Source: Paenibacillus bovis
GTDB lineage: Bacteria > Bacillota > Bacilli > Bacillales > Bacillaceae_C
Direction: 5' to 3'
Length of the DNA: 53,388 nucleotides
NCBI GenBank assembly: GCA_007679095.1
Contig: VEFU01000030.1
Location: forward strand, 1 to 53,388
Shown: positions 42,085-51,403 of the stretch, piece after piece
Position numbering within the stretch: the stretch's first letter is position 1
Layout of the letters: each line of letters begins with the position of its first letter
Translations under genes and position numbers: made by a program
Notes under the pieces: model-generated
What the model was told of the DNA's origin: nothing
Database searches by the model: none
What the model saw: only the letters and a program-made list of their open reading frames with translations

Positions 42085-45000
42085 ATGCTTGAAAACAAAG
42101 AAGAGCGTTTTGAAAGAGATATTGAAACTAGCTTAACAAATGAAGGCGGCTGGGAATCGGTTGCCTTCAAAGATACAAACTACGATCCGCAACAAGGGTT
42201 AGATGCCTCTATTCTACTTTCATTTATTCGTGAAACACAACCAAAAGCATGGAAGCGTTACGAAAAGATTTATCGTACTGATGCTGAAATAAAGTTTCTA
42301 AAGCGCTTTAATGAAGAAGTAAATGCGCACGGTCTTTTGCACGTACTTCGAAAAGGAATTAAAGACCGTGGTGTATCATTTAAAGTTGTTTATTTTCGAC
42401 CTGTTTCTTCTTTAAGCTATGAAAATATTAAGCAGTTTGAAGCGAATCGTTTTCAATGTATACGCCAGTTTGCTTATAGTAGTAAAAACCGAAACACGAT
42501 CGATATGGTATTGGCTGTAAATGGTATTCCTCTTGTCGCTTTAGAATTGAAAAACCAATATACTGGACAAAATGTTGAACATGCAAAACTGCAATTTGAA
42601 ACAAATCGTGATCCGAGTGAACTCGTATTTCAATTTAATAAAAGATTCCTAGTGTATTTTGCTGTTGATCACTTCGAAGTATATATGACAACCAAACTAG
42701 AAAAAAACAAAACATACTTCCTACCCTTTAATCAGGGGTCTAATGGTGCTGGAGAAGTTGGTGGGAAAGGTAACCCACATAATACAGAAGGATACCCTAC
42801 TGCATATTTATGGGAACAAGTTTTGCATCGCAATCAATTGATGGATATTATTGAACGGTTCATGAATTTTGAAGTGAAAAAGAATATATTAATATTCCCT
42901 CGCTACCATCAATTGGATGTCGTTAATAAGCTTGTACAAGATGTAGCAGAACATGGTTCAGGGAAGAATTATCTTATTCAACATTCCGCAGGTTCGGGGA
43001 AATCGAATAGTATCGCATGGTTAGCGTACCATTTAGCCTCTCTACATGATAGAGAGAACAATCCAATCTATTCATCTATTATCATTGTTACAGACCGGAC
43101 AGTACTAGATCGGCAGTTACAAGATACGATTACAAGTTTTGAACATACCACTGGACAAGTAGAGACAATTGGTGACAATAAATCGTCTCAAGACTTGAAA
43201 AATGCGATTAATGATAAAAAGAAAATCATTATTACAACACTACAAAAGTTCCCTGTTATTTATCAAGAAGTTGATGCTGCTGAAGGAAGAAGATTCGCGG
43301 TAATCGTCGATGAAGCACACTCTTCACAAACTGGAAGGAGCGCCCAAAAACTAAAGCAAGCACTTGCAGATAAAGAAGCATCTCTTAAAGAGTATCAGGA
43401 AATTGAGGAAGATATTGAAAATCAAACATTAGATGACCAAGATCAGCTTGTTCAAACGTTATTATCGCAAGGACAGCATCATAATTTAAGTTTCTTTGCC
43501 TTTACTGCTACCCCAAAAGAAAAAACGATTGAAATGTTTGGCACAAAACAAGCAGATGGTAGCTTTAGACCTTTTCATGTTTATAGCATGAGACAAGCAA
43601 TTGAAGAGGGTTTTATTTTAGACGTATTAAAAAATTATATGACATATAAAACTTCTTACCGTATTGCAAAAGAAATTGAGGAAAATCCCGAATTACCAAA
43701 AACAGAAGCCGTTCGTGCAATTGCGCGGTATCAATCCTTCCATCCTTGGGTATTGCGACAAAAAACAGAAGTAATGGTTGAGCAATTTAGAGAAGTAACA
43801 AAAAAGGCAATTGGTGGTAGGGCTAAGGCAATGATTGTTACTCCATCGCGCTTACATGCAGTTCGTTATATGAAAGAGTTTAAAGCTTACATTAAAGAAA
43901 AAGGCTATACAGACCTCGATGTCCTTGTTGCTTTTTCGGGTACTGTTACAGACGATGACAAAGAGTATACGGAGTCTAATATGAACGTAACGAAAGATGG
44001 CGAGCGAATTAAAGAAAATCAATTAAAAGAAACATTTCATGGTGATGACTTTAACTTATTAATTGTTGCAGAGAAATATCAAACAGGTTTTGACGAGCCA
44101 TTACTTCATACGATGTTTGTCGATAAAAAGTTACGCGGAGTGAAGGCTGTACAGACACTTTCTCGTTTAAATCGAACAATGCCGGGAAAGAAAGATACGT
44201 TCATTTTAGATTTTGTTAATACGGAAGAAGAAATATTGGAAGCATTCCAGCCTTTTTATGAAGTTACGACATTAAAGGAAGAAGTAAATTTAAATTTAAT
44301 ATACGATACACAAAGTAAATTACGTAAATTTGCATTGTACAATGATGATGATATTGCACAAGTGATGAAATTAGTGAAACAAGCACAAAAGAAGCAAGAT
44401 GAGCGTTTATTAGGTCGCATATCTAGTTTATTCAAGCCTGTTATTCAACGTTACGAGGACTTACCAGAAGATACACAATATGAATTCAGGGTTACATTAC
44501 GTAACTTCGGTAAATGGTATAATTATGTTGCACAGTTAGATCGCACATTTGACATGGAACTATTAGAAGAAAACATTTATACAAGTTATTTATTAAAGTT
44601 TATCCCTAAAGAAAAACGTGAAAAGGTGGATATTGCAGATAAAGTAAAGCTTGAATATTATAAGCTGCAAAAGGACTTTGAAGGCGAAATTATGCTTGTT
44701 GCTGAAAGTGAAGAGGGCGGCACGTTAAGCCATCCTAAAGAATTCAATGCCAACGTTAAACCAGTTGAAGAGCGTGATTCGTTAGAAGAGATTATTCATC
44801 GAATTAACGAACGGTTTCCAGATGATTTCTCACCACATGATAGAGTTATAGTAGAAACATTGCATAAGGCATTTACAGAAGAACGAGATGCGAAAATAGT
44901 GAACATGGCTAAAAACAATAGCCAAGAAATGTTTGAAAATAGTTTGTTTAAAGACGTTTTCCTTGATCGAGTAATGGATGAATATACTAAAGATACAGAG

Positions 45001-45099
45001 GCCTACCAAAGATTAATAGGAACAGATGATTCGTACTTTAAAACTGTTTATGCATTTATTGCTGCGGATGTTTATAAGACATTGCGGTCGGAATTATAA
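42085..45099 (+). CDS. hsdR: type I restriction endonuclease subunit
   Basis: 1004 residues. N-terminal nuclease domain with the PD-(D/E)xK core TIDMVLAVNGIPLVALELKN (Asp, then Glu-x-Lys near residue 155). SF2 translocase: Walker A QHSAGSGKSNS (about 300), DEAH box VIVDEAHSSQTGR (about 409), FTATPKEKT, and helicase motifs QTGFDEPLLHTMF and LSRLNRTMPGKKDTF. A C-terminal helical domain binds the M-S core. The motor pulls DNA and the nuclease cuts at a distance. Fourteen nt after hsdS; GAGGGGG upstream. The operon ends with a terminator. Confidence 0.95.
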   Translation: MLENKEERFERDIETSLTNEGGWESVAFKDTNYDPQQGLDASILLSFIRETQPKAWKRYEKIYRTDAEIKFLKRFNEEVNAHGLLHVLRKGIKDRGVSFKVVYFRPVSSLSYENIKQFEANRFQCIRQFAYSSKNRNTIDMVLAVNGIPLVALELKNQYTGQNVEHAKLQFETNRDPSELVFQFNKRFLVYFAVDHFEVYMTTKLEKNKTYFLPFNQGSNGAGEVGGKGNPHNTEGYPTAYLWEQVLHRNQLMDIIERFMNFEVKKNILIFPRYHQLDVVNKLVQDVAEHGSGKNYLIQHSAGSGKSNSIAWLAYHLASLHDRENNPIYSSIIIVTDRTVLDRQLQDTITSFEHTTGQVETIGDNKSSQDLKNAINDKKKIIITTLQKFPVIYQEVDAAEGRRFAVIVDEAHSSQTGRSAQKLKQALADKEASLKEYQEIEEDIENQTLDDQDQLVQTLLSQGQHHNLSFFAFTATPKEKTIEMFGTKQADGSFRPFHVYSMRQAIEEGFILDVLKNYMTYKTSYRIAKEIEENPELPKTEAVRAIARYQSFHPWVLRQKTEVMVEQFREVTKKAIGGRAKAMIVTPSRLHAVRYMKEFKAYIKEKGYTDLDVLVAFSGTVTDDDKEYTESNMNVTKDGERIKENQLKETFHGDDFNLLIVAEKYQTGFDEPLLHTMFVDKKLRGVKAVQTLSRLNRTMPGKKDTFILDFVNTEEEILEAFQPFYEVTTLKEEVNLNLIYDTQSKLRKFALYNDDDIAQVMKLVKQAQKKQDERLLGRISSLFKPVIQRYEDLPEDTQYEFRVTLRNFGKWYNYVAQLDRTFDMELLEENIYTSYLLKFIPKEKREKVDIADKVKLEYYKLQKDFEGEIMLVAESEEGGTLSHPKEFNANVKPVEERDSLEEIIHRINERFPDDFSPHDRVIVETLHKAFTEERDAKIVNMAKNNSQEMFENSLFKDVFLDRVMDEYTKDTEAYQRLIGTDDSYFKTVYAFIAADVYKTLRSEL

Positions 45100-45199
45100 G
45101 ACAACATCATGTGGAGTCAGTGATAGAGTATACTAAGGTAAGGGATTAGAGTACAGCAACTAGCAGAATTATTAGGTAAATATAGATTATCACAGCAAA

Positions 45200-45257
45200 T
45201 GTCAGTCACTTTAAGAAAAGTTAGGGAAGTAACTATTCTAGATGACTGACACTTTTT
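45200..45257 (+). terminator. terminator after hsdR
   Basis: TGTCAGTCA pairs with TGACTGACA, with an inner AGTTA...TAACT stem, then CTTTTTG. Confidence 0.75.
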
Positions 45258-45285
45258 GTTTGTGAGTAACTTTGGAGTGAGCAAA

Positions 45286-46104
45286 TTGAAGATTGATAAT
45301 AATGTAATAGAAGAAATATCAAAGATAATAGCAGAATATGTAACTGGTTCTGAAATAACCCGTTTATTTAACAGACTAGACTTTTATGATTATGACTTAC
45401 ATCATCCCGAAAATAGATTGAGTACTAAATGGAAAAGATTGAGTCACTCGATAATTGAAAAATGTAATAAGGAAAAATCCGCAAGACCTTTTTTTAGAGC
45501 GATTGAGGAAATTCTAAATCCGATATACTTTCAAGATGCGCAGGAGGCGTGGTACGGAGCAAAAAGAAAAGTTAATTTTCCACTTAGGTTTTACGGATTT
45601 GAAATAGATGACTCTGGGAAGATAGTGAAAACAATAGAGACGAAAACGTACAGTGAGGCTGTTTCTAGAAGCCAAAATCTATTGGAAAAGATTGAGCCAT
45701 ATAATATACATAAAAATGTCATAAGGTTTTGTAGGCCAGAACTTCTTCAAAAAAATTACTTTCATGCCATACATGAAGCCAGTAAAAGTACTTTAAATAG
45801 AATAAGAGATATGAATAATTCCTCTGCAGATGGTGCAAGGTTAATTGAACTTTCATTTAGTACAAAGAATCCTTCACTCATTATTAAAGGTAATAAAATT
45901 CAATCAGAAAAAGAGAGGAATGAATATAATGCTTTAAAGCATCTGTTATTGACCATAAACTTTTTTTATAGAAATACAACAGCACATGAGGCAAAAGTAT
46001 ATAACCCTAAAAGTGAAACAGATGCAATAACAGCACTGACACTAATATCAAAGGCGCATGACTTATTAGATAATTGCGAGTGCGTTAGATACTTTGATAA
46101 TTAA
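45286..46104 (+). CDS. TIGR02391/HEPN-like protein
   Basis: 272 residues from TTG 45286, which has GGAGTG about 8 nt before it. The C-terminal half matches the TIGR02391 (Ymh) family: YFHAIHEASKSTLNRIRDM, DGARLIELSFSTKNPSLIIK, SEKERNEYNALKHLLLTINF and FYRNTTAHEAKVY. RNTTAH fits the Rx4H motif of HEPN ribonucleases. The N-terminal half is unrecognised. The family is often encoded by restriction and abortive-infection loci. It lies between a type I RM operon and Hachiman, so an RNase-type abortive defence role is likely but inferred. Confidence 0.7.
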   Translation: MKIDNNVIEEISKIIAEYVTGSEITRLFNRLDFYDYDLHHPENRLSTKWKRLSHSIIEKCNKEKSARPFFRAIEEILNPIYFQDAQEAWYGAKRKVNFPLRFYGFEIDDSGKIVKTIETKTYSEAVSRSQNLLEKIEPYNIHKNVIRFCRPELLQKNYFHAIHEASKSTLNRIRDMNNSSADGARLIELSFSTKNPSLIIKGNKIQSEKERNEYNALKHLLLTINFFYRNTTAHEAKVYNPKSETDAITALTLISKAHDLLDNCECVRYFDN

Positions 46105-46259
46105 AGATAGAGTAAGTTTATTAAGATTACATATTTCTACCATTATCAATGAATAACTAAAAAAATAGTTTGGTAGGAATAAAAAATTCTAATGACATGA
46201 TTGCTCTAGACTAAGAAATGTTCTTTAAGCAAATAGATCTCAATGCTGGAGGATAGGGA

Positions 46260-47087
46260 ATGGAAAAAGTGATAAAGACATTAGAGCATATAAATTGGTT
46301 TGTGAATACTGGCAAAAAATTAACCTCTTTCGATGGTATAACAATAGAGCTATGGGAGTACGTTTATGAAAAGGATGAGGTGATTCTTTCACAATGGGCA
46401 AAGCATTTTCGTAATCATTATTGTCTCGATGATGAAATAGACTATTTTAGAGAAGGTTACGGGTATTCTAGAGCGGAGTATCTCAATGAGATAAAGTTTC
46501 CCGATAAGTCTAAAACTCCCGGACCTAGTATAAGAGCGGGGGATTTTGGCGAAATATTAATTGCTGATTTTCTTGAGTATGTATTAGAATATTGGGTTCC
46601 TAGAACTCGATATGGTGATAAAACCATACGAAATGAGTCAACAAAAGGTTCGGATATTATTGGATTTAAAATTTTAGATGATAAGAATGATTCCGCGGAT
46701 GATACACTATCAATATTTGAAGTAAAAACCCAATTCTCTGGAAAAAAACCTAAAGCTAGATTACAAGATGCAATAGATGATTCAACAAAAGATCATCTTA
46801 GAAAGGGTGAGTCATTAAATGCAATTAAACACAGGCTTTATAATAAAAAAATGCTTCATGAGGCGAAGCGTATCGAAAGATTCCAGAATTTAGAGGATCG
46901 CCCATATAAAGAAGTAAACGGTGCAGTAGCAATCTTCAATACGACTTTATTGGACGAAACAATTATTTCGGAAACAAAAACTGCTCATCATCCAAACCAT
47001 AAAAACCTTATTTTAATAGTTATGCATGGGGAAGATTTAATGAGTTTAGTACATGAGCTATATAGGAGGGCTGCAGATGAGGCCTGA
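46260..47087 (+). CDS. hamA: Hachiman HamA nuclease (DUF1837)
   Basis: 275 residues. The DUF1837/HamA C-terminal nuclease region has RAGDFGEILIADFLEYVLEY (Glu98), STKGSDIIGFKI (Asp132) and SIFEVKTQF (Glu154-x-Lys156), a PD-(D/E)xK active site. An N-terminal ~80-residue domain precedes it. HamA is the effector of the Hachiman antiphage system, held inactive by HamB and released on DNA damage to degrade DNA. GGAGG lies upstream of ATG 46260. It overlaps hamB by 11 nt, so the two are translationally coupled. Confidence 0.88.
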   Translation: MEKVIKTLEHINWFVNTGKKLTSFDGITIELWEYVYEKDEVILSQWAKHFRNHYCLDDEIDYFREGYGYSRAEYLNEIKFPDKSKTPGPSIRAGDFGEILIADFLEYVLEYWVPRTRYGDKTIRNESTKGSDIIGFKILDDKNDSADDTLSIFEVKTQFSGKKPKARLQDAIDDSTKDHLRKGESLNAIKHRLYNKKMLHEAKRIERFQNLEDRPYKEVNGAVAIFNTTLLDETIISETKTAHHPNHKNLILIVMHGEDLMSLVHELYRRAADEA

Positions 47088-50000
47088 GAAAAGGTCCAAG
47101 ACACTTTTAGCTATTACTCAGTCAAAGGCGAAAATGTATGAATATAATGTCCCGCTAGAACATCATATTAAATTGCCTCGTGAACCCTCAAGACTTTTCT
47201 CATTAGCAATAGGTTTACTAGGTGATGTAGCAGTCCAAATTATTTTTAGCGATAATACAAAAGAGAATTTAGTAGATTTAAAACGAAATCTAGAGTTTTC
47301 TGCTAGATTTTTCGATGCATATTTGCAATCACGTTTAGATGAAGAATTAGATTCATACTTATTATTGTTGGGTGCTTCTACATATTACTTATGTGACTTA
47401 CCGGGAAGTTCAATTGTTCTTGTAAATTACTTAAAGGGAAAAAATCTTGATCTTAACTGTGATGGACTTGAAAAGTTTTTACTAAATTTATTGATGCCAA
47501 ATTTTTCGAGTTCCGTGAGGATTAGTAGCAATCAATTTAAGGATAACTTAAATAGTATATCAGCACTGTTAGCTAACTATTATGAAACAGGGAATAGTGA
47601 AGAAAGGTTAAAAGAGGAATCAGATCAACTCAGGAACCTCGTTTATTATAAGGGGAATGATCGTCAGTTACTAATAGTTGATTTGATATGTGCAATTATT
47701 AAAAGTAGAATTCATAATTCATCGTGGCATTGTTTGCCGTTATATTCAGATCTAGAAAATAAAGAATGGAAGGAAGTTATAAAAAAGGAATCTTTTATTA
47801 AGGAATTCTGGCCGGCCCAGCATCTTCTTGGTAAAAAAGGAGTTTTTAAAGGTATGTCTGCTGTCGTTCAAATGCCAACTAGTGCTGGAAAAACAAAAGC
47901 AACAGAAATAATTATTCGTAGTTCATTTTTAGCTAAAAGAACAGAGTTAGCGGTAATTGTTGCTCCTTTTAGGGCATTGTGCAATGAAATAAAAAATAGC
48001 CTAAGCTATTCATTTCAAAATGAGGAAATTACAATAGATGCTATTTCTGATGTAATGCAAAAGGATTTTGACATAACAGAAATGTTGACAGGAAAAACAG
48101 TATTAGTTATGACTCCAGAAAAGTTATTGTATGTTCTTAGACATGCTCCAAATTTAGCTCAAAATATAGGATTACTAATTTATGATGAAGGCCATCAATT
48201 TGATAATGGAACCCGTGGCATAAACTACGAACTTCTTTTAACAGCATTAAAAGATAAACTTAATTCAGAGGTGCAAGTGGTGTTGATTTCGGCAGTTATA
48301 AGTAATGCTGAAGCTATAGGTGATTGGCTTATAGAAGGTGAAAGCGAACTAATATCAGGAAGGAGTTTATCACCAACTTATCGTACTGTTGCTTTTACAA
48401 GTTGGACTGACCATCTTGGAAGATTGCAGTTTGTAGAACAATCAAATCCTGAAGAAAGACAGTTTTTTGTTCCAAGAGTAATTGAAGAACATGAGTTAAA
48501 CCTAAAAGGAAAAGAGAGAAAGAGACGTGTTTTCCCCGATAAGAATGATGGTAAAACAGTAGCAGCATACCTTGGAATAAAGTTATCTATTAATGGAAGT
48601 GTAGCAGTTTTCTGTGGTACAAAAACTACAGTAAGTAGTATGTGTGAAAGTATTGTAGACGCATTTGAAAGGGGACTTTCCTTACCGAAGCCTCTTCATA
48701 ACTCTGATATGGTTGAGATTCAAAAAATAAGCTATTTATATAGCTGTCACTTGGGTAATACTGATATATATTCCAGAAGCGCAAAACTAGGTGTTCTTAC
48801 GCATCATGGAAATACTCCAATGGGTGTTAGAGCCTCCGTGGAACATGCTATGAAGGAGGGACTTGCAAACTTTGTTATTTGTACGTCCACCTTAGCTCAA
48901 GGGGTTAATTTACCTATAAGATATTTAATAATAACTAGTATTTATCAAGGAGCGGAAAAATTAAAAGTACGCGATTTTCATAATTTAATTGGAAGAGCAG
49001 GAAGAGCAGGAATGCACACTGAGGGAAGTATTATATTTGCAGATCCAATTATATACGATGATAGTAGAACTGCTAGAACTCAACGTAAAAAAAGACGTTG
49101 GAATCAAATTAAAGGTTTGCTGAATCCTGATAATACTGAACCGAGTATTAGTACACTTTCTTCAATTTTTGAACCACTAAAAAGTGATGATTTTAATTCT
49201 GAGATAGTTATGGAACCTCTAACTTTTGTGAAAGAATATATCAGAAACCCTGAGTTTGTAAAAAAATACTCTGCGAATATCGCATCAAAGTTTAAAAATT
49301 TTAGTAAAGAAGGTTTGGATAAACAAATTAATTGGAAGATTAATATTATTGCAGCTATTGAAAGTTTCCTGTTAGCTCATTTGGAAGATGAGAAAATAGA
49401 GCATGGTGAGATTAACGACTTGGCTTCCAATACTTTGGCATATTACTTAGCCAATGATCCAGAGAAACAACAGATTATCGAACTATTTAAAGTAATTGCC
49501 TTAAATATTAAGAGGAATATTAAAGATTTGGAGAAAAGGAAGGTGTTTGGAAAAACTTTATTTGGTTTAGATAAAACTTTAGCTATTGAGGAGTGGGTTT
49601 TAAGTAATATTACGAACCTGGTTACTTGTAATAGTCAAGAGAATCTATTAAATGTTATTTGGCCAGTGATTGATTCAAATATACAAAACAGTACATATAT
49701 GAAATGTAGTGATAAAGGTGTTCTTAGTAGTTTAGGTATTAAATGGATTAATGGAGAAAGCTTTAATAATCTATTAGAGTTTGTGCATAGTACAGATGCT
49801 AAGCTTATCACACCGAAACAAGAAAGAGAGTTTAAATCTGATAATATAGTTGAAATATGTGAAAATGCTATCGCATATGAAGGAACATTAATATTAGGGG
49901 CTATCGTTGAGATAATTAACTTTAACTATCCTGATAAGTACGATGAGCTTATTGATAATATAAAGGCTCTACAAAAAAGAATAAAATATGGACTGCCTTC

Positions 50001-50202
50001 GACTCTATCTGTAATTTTATATGAACTAGGTTTTACTGATCGTGTTATTAGTATTGATTTATGCTCGGAACTCTCTAGCTCCGGTAGATTAACTAGAAGA
50101 AATGTTAAAAGACAAATAAAGGAAAAGAAAGATGAAATTCTTAACTTACTTAATAAGTATCCCTCATATTTTAGTACGGTTTTGGAAAGTAATACAAACT
50201 AA
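47077..50202 (+). CDS. hamB: Hachiman HamB helicase
   Basis: About 1041 residues from ATG 47077 (MRPEKRSKTLL..., GGAGGG upstream, inside hamA). The SF2 Ski2-type helicase shows Walker A MPTSAGKTKATE (266-277), DExH box YDEGHQFD (near 369), VVLISAV, CTSTLAQGVNLPIRY and motif VI GRAGRAG (near 640). A helical N-terminal region and a long C-terminal region follow the Hachiman HamB plan. It senses damaged or infected-cell DNA and controls HamA. It is the last gene of the defence block, ending at a strong terminator and the right island end. Confidence 0.9.
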   Translation: MRPEKRSKTLLAITQSKAKMYEYNVPLEHHIKLPREPSRLFSLAIGLLGDVAVQIIFSDNTKENLVDLKRNLEFSARFFDAYLQSRLDEELDSYLLLLGASTYYLCDLPGSSIVLVNYLKGKNLDLNCDGLEKFLLNLLMPNFSSSVRISSNQFKDNLNSISALLANYYETGNSEERLKEESDQLRNLVYYKGNDRQLLIVDLICAIIKSRIHNSSWHCLPLYSDLENKEWKEVIKKESFIKEFWPAQHLLGKKGVFKGMSAVVQMPTSAGKTKATEIIIRSSFLAKRTELAVIVAPFRALCNEIKNSLSYSFQNEEITIDAISDVMQKDFDITEMLTGKTVLVMTPEKLLYVLRHAPNLAQNIGLLIYDEGHQFDNGTRGINYELLLTALKDKLNSEVQVVLISAVISNAEAIGDWLIEGESELISGRSLSPTYRTVAFTSWTDHLGRLQFVEQSNPEERQFFVPRVIEEHELNLKGKERKRRVFPDKNDGKTVAAYLGIKLSINGSVAVFCGTKTTVSSMCESIVDAFERGLSLPKPLHNSDMVEIQKISYLYSCHLGNTDIYSRSAKLGVLTHHGNTPMGVRASVEHAMKEGLANFVICTSTLAQGVNLPIRYLIITSIYQGAEKLKVRDFHNLIGRAGRAGMHTEGSIIFADPIIYDDSRTARTQRKKRRWNQIKGLLNPDNTEPSISTLSSIFEPLKSDDFNSEIVMEPLTFVKEYIRNPEFVKKYSANIASKFKNFSKEGLDKQINWKINIIAAIESFLLAHLEDEKIEHGEINDLASNTLAYYLANDPEKQQIIELFKVIALNIKRNIKDLEKRKVFGKTLFGLDKTLAIEEWVLSNITNLVTCNSQENLLNVIWPVIDSNIQNSTYMKCSDKGVLSSLGIKWINGESFNNLLEFVHSTDAKLITPKQEREFKSDNIVEICENAIAYEGTLILGAIVEIINFNYPDKYDELIDNIKALQKRIKYGLPSTLSVILYELGFTDRVISIDLCSELSSSGRLTRRNVKRQIKEKKDEILNLLNKYPSYFSTVLESNTN

Positions 50203-50239
50203 TATAAAGTACTTAAAATGACTCTTTTATATATAAAAA

Positions 50240-50275
50240 AGCAGCATCGGAAACTAAATTCCAATGCTGTTTTTT
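50240..50275 (+). terminator. rho-independent terminator after hamB
   Basis: AGCAGCATCGGAA pairs with TTCCAATGCTGTT (near perfect) and runs into T6. The T-run is shared with the right terminal inverted repeat of the island. Confidence 0.88.
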
Positions 50276-50310
50276 GCCTCTTAAATCACTACGGTGAACC
50301 ATACCACTAA
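50271..50310 (+). other. right attachment site (attR) with rlmH-end remnant
   Basis: TTTTTGCCTCT (50271-50281) is the exact inverse of the sequence just inside the left end. GGTGAACCATACCACTAA (50293-50310) reads Gly-Glu-Pro-Tyr-His-stop, like the end of rlmH but without a gene before it. Most simply it is the original rlmH tail displaced by insertion. Between 50311 and the IS21 end (50490) I see no gene. Confidence 0.65.
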
Positions 50311-50647
50311 AAAAAGGATATAAATAAAGTTCTTCTAAGTTTAGATAATATAGTAATTTCAAAACAGTTGTTGTAGTGTTTGTTATTTAATTAGGCAAAT
50401 AAGAAGCATGTCGAAGTATATATACGAAATGATTTCTTACTTTATCTAAAGGCAAAAGTCTCACCTACTTCTATTTATTTTATTGAGTATTGCGGACAGA
50501 TTGAGCCAGCAGTGCGGAGTTTTGAGCCACTGTTTGCGGACGTTTGAGCCACTAAGTGCGGAGAAGAGAGCCATTAGAACAAAGTCCGTTCCAATGGCTA
50601 TTTGTTTATTTAAAAAAACTAGCTGCGATTTTCAACTTCTATTTGAA

Positions 50648-51403
50648 TCATTTTGCTACTGTCAAACCGTGACGTTCTCTCATCGAGACTTCACCATCAA
50701 CTAGGATTTTATATGAATCGTGAACGATTCTATCAAGAATCGCATCTGCTATTTGTGCTTGTCCTAGCTTAGAGTGCCATCCTTCTGGAGAAAATTGAGA
50801 ACAGAAAATAGTCGATGCTTTTTTTAATCTTGCTTCAATAATTTCTAATACATGAAGAACATTTTCCTCTGACAGCTCTGTTAATAACCACTCATCTAAT
50901 ATCAATAAATCGATCTTCTTATACTTTTGAATTAACTTACGAAAACTACCATCTGCTTCATACTTTACTACAGCTAATTCATCAAGTAATTCTGGTAATC
51001 TAATATATTTCACTTTATAAAATTGGCGACAAGCGTGAACACCAAATGCATTTGATATCCATGTTTTGCCGTTTCCTGAAGCTCCCATTAAAATTATGTT
51101 ATGATGGTTTTGGATGTAATTTCCTGTTGCTAACTCTAGTATTTGGTTCTTGTCTAGATTACGGTCTGGATGATATTCAATGTCTTCAATTGCTGCTGTT
51201 GGTTCACTGAATGTGGCTTGTTTAATTAATCGTTCTAGCCTATTAGATTTACGTCTATCATACTCATAATCTACCAAGAGATTGAATCTATCATTAAAAT
51301 CCATATCTTTGTATTCATTATTTTGACTTTGCTGCTGATATAATTCAGCCATCGCACCCATTTTCATTTCTATTAATTTGCGTAATGTTTCTTGGTTCAT
51401 CAT
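50648..51403 (-). CDS. istB: IS21 helper ATPase IstB
   Basis: 251 residues, DnaC-like AAA+ protein: DFNDRFNLLVDYEYDRRKSN, Walker A ILMGASGNGKTWISNAF, Walker B LLILDEWL, sensor IFCSQFSPEGW and the C-terminal ILDRIVHDSY motif. IstB assembles on DNA, selects the target and stimulates IstA. Two adjacent ATGs (51403 and 51400) are possible; the first overlaps the istA stop by 4 nt, giving coupled translation, with GGGAGGG upstream. Confidence 0.92.
   Translation of the reverse strand: MMNQETLRKLIEMKMGAMAELYQQQSQNNEYKDMDFNDRFNLLVDYEYDRRKSNRLERLIKQATFSEPTAAIEDIEYHPDRNLDKNQILELATGNYIQNHHNIILMGASGNGKTWISNAFGVHACRQFYKVKYIRLPELLDELAVVKYEADGSFRKLIQKYKKIDLLILDEWLLTELSEENVLHVLEIIEARLKKASTIFCSQFSPEGWHSKLGQAQIADAILDRIVHDSYKILVDGEVSMRERHGLTVAK

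Noticed and set aside
45121-45250. Short frame VQQLAELLGKYRLSQQ... after hsdR
   Set aside because: It lies within the terminator structure, has no start signal and is under 35 codons.
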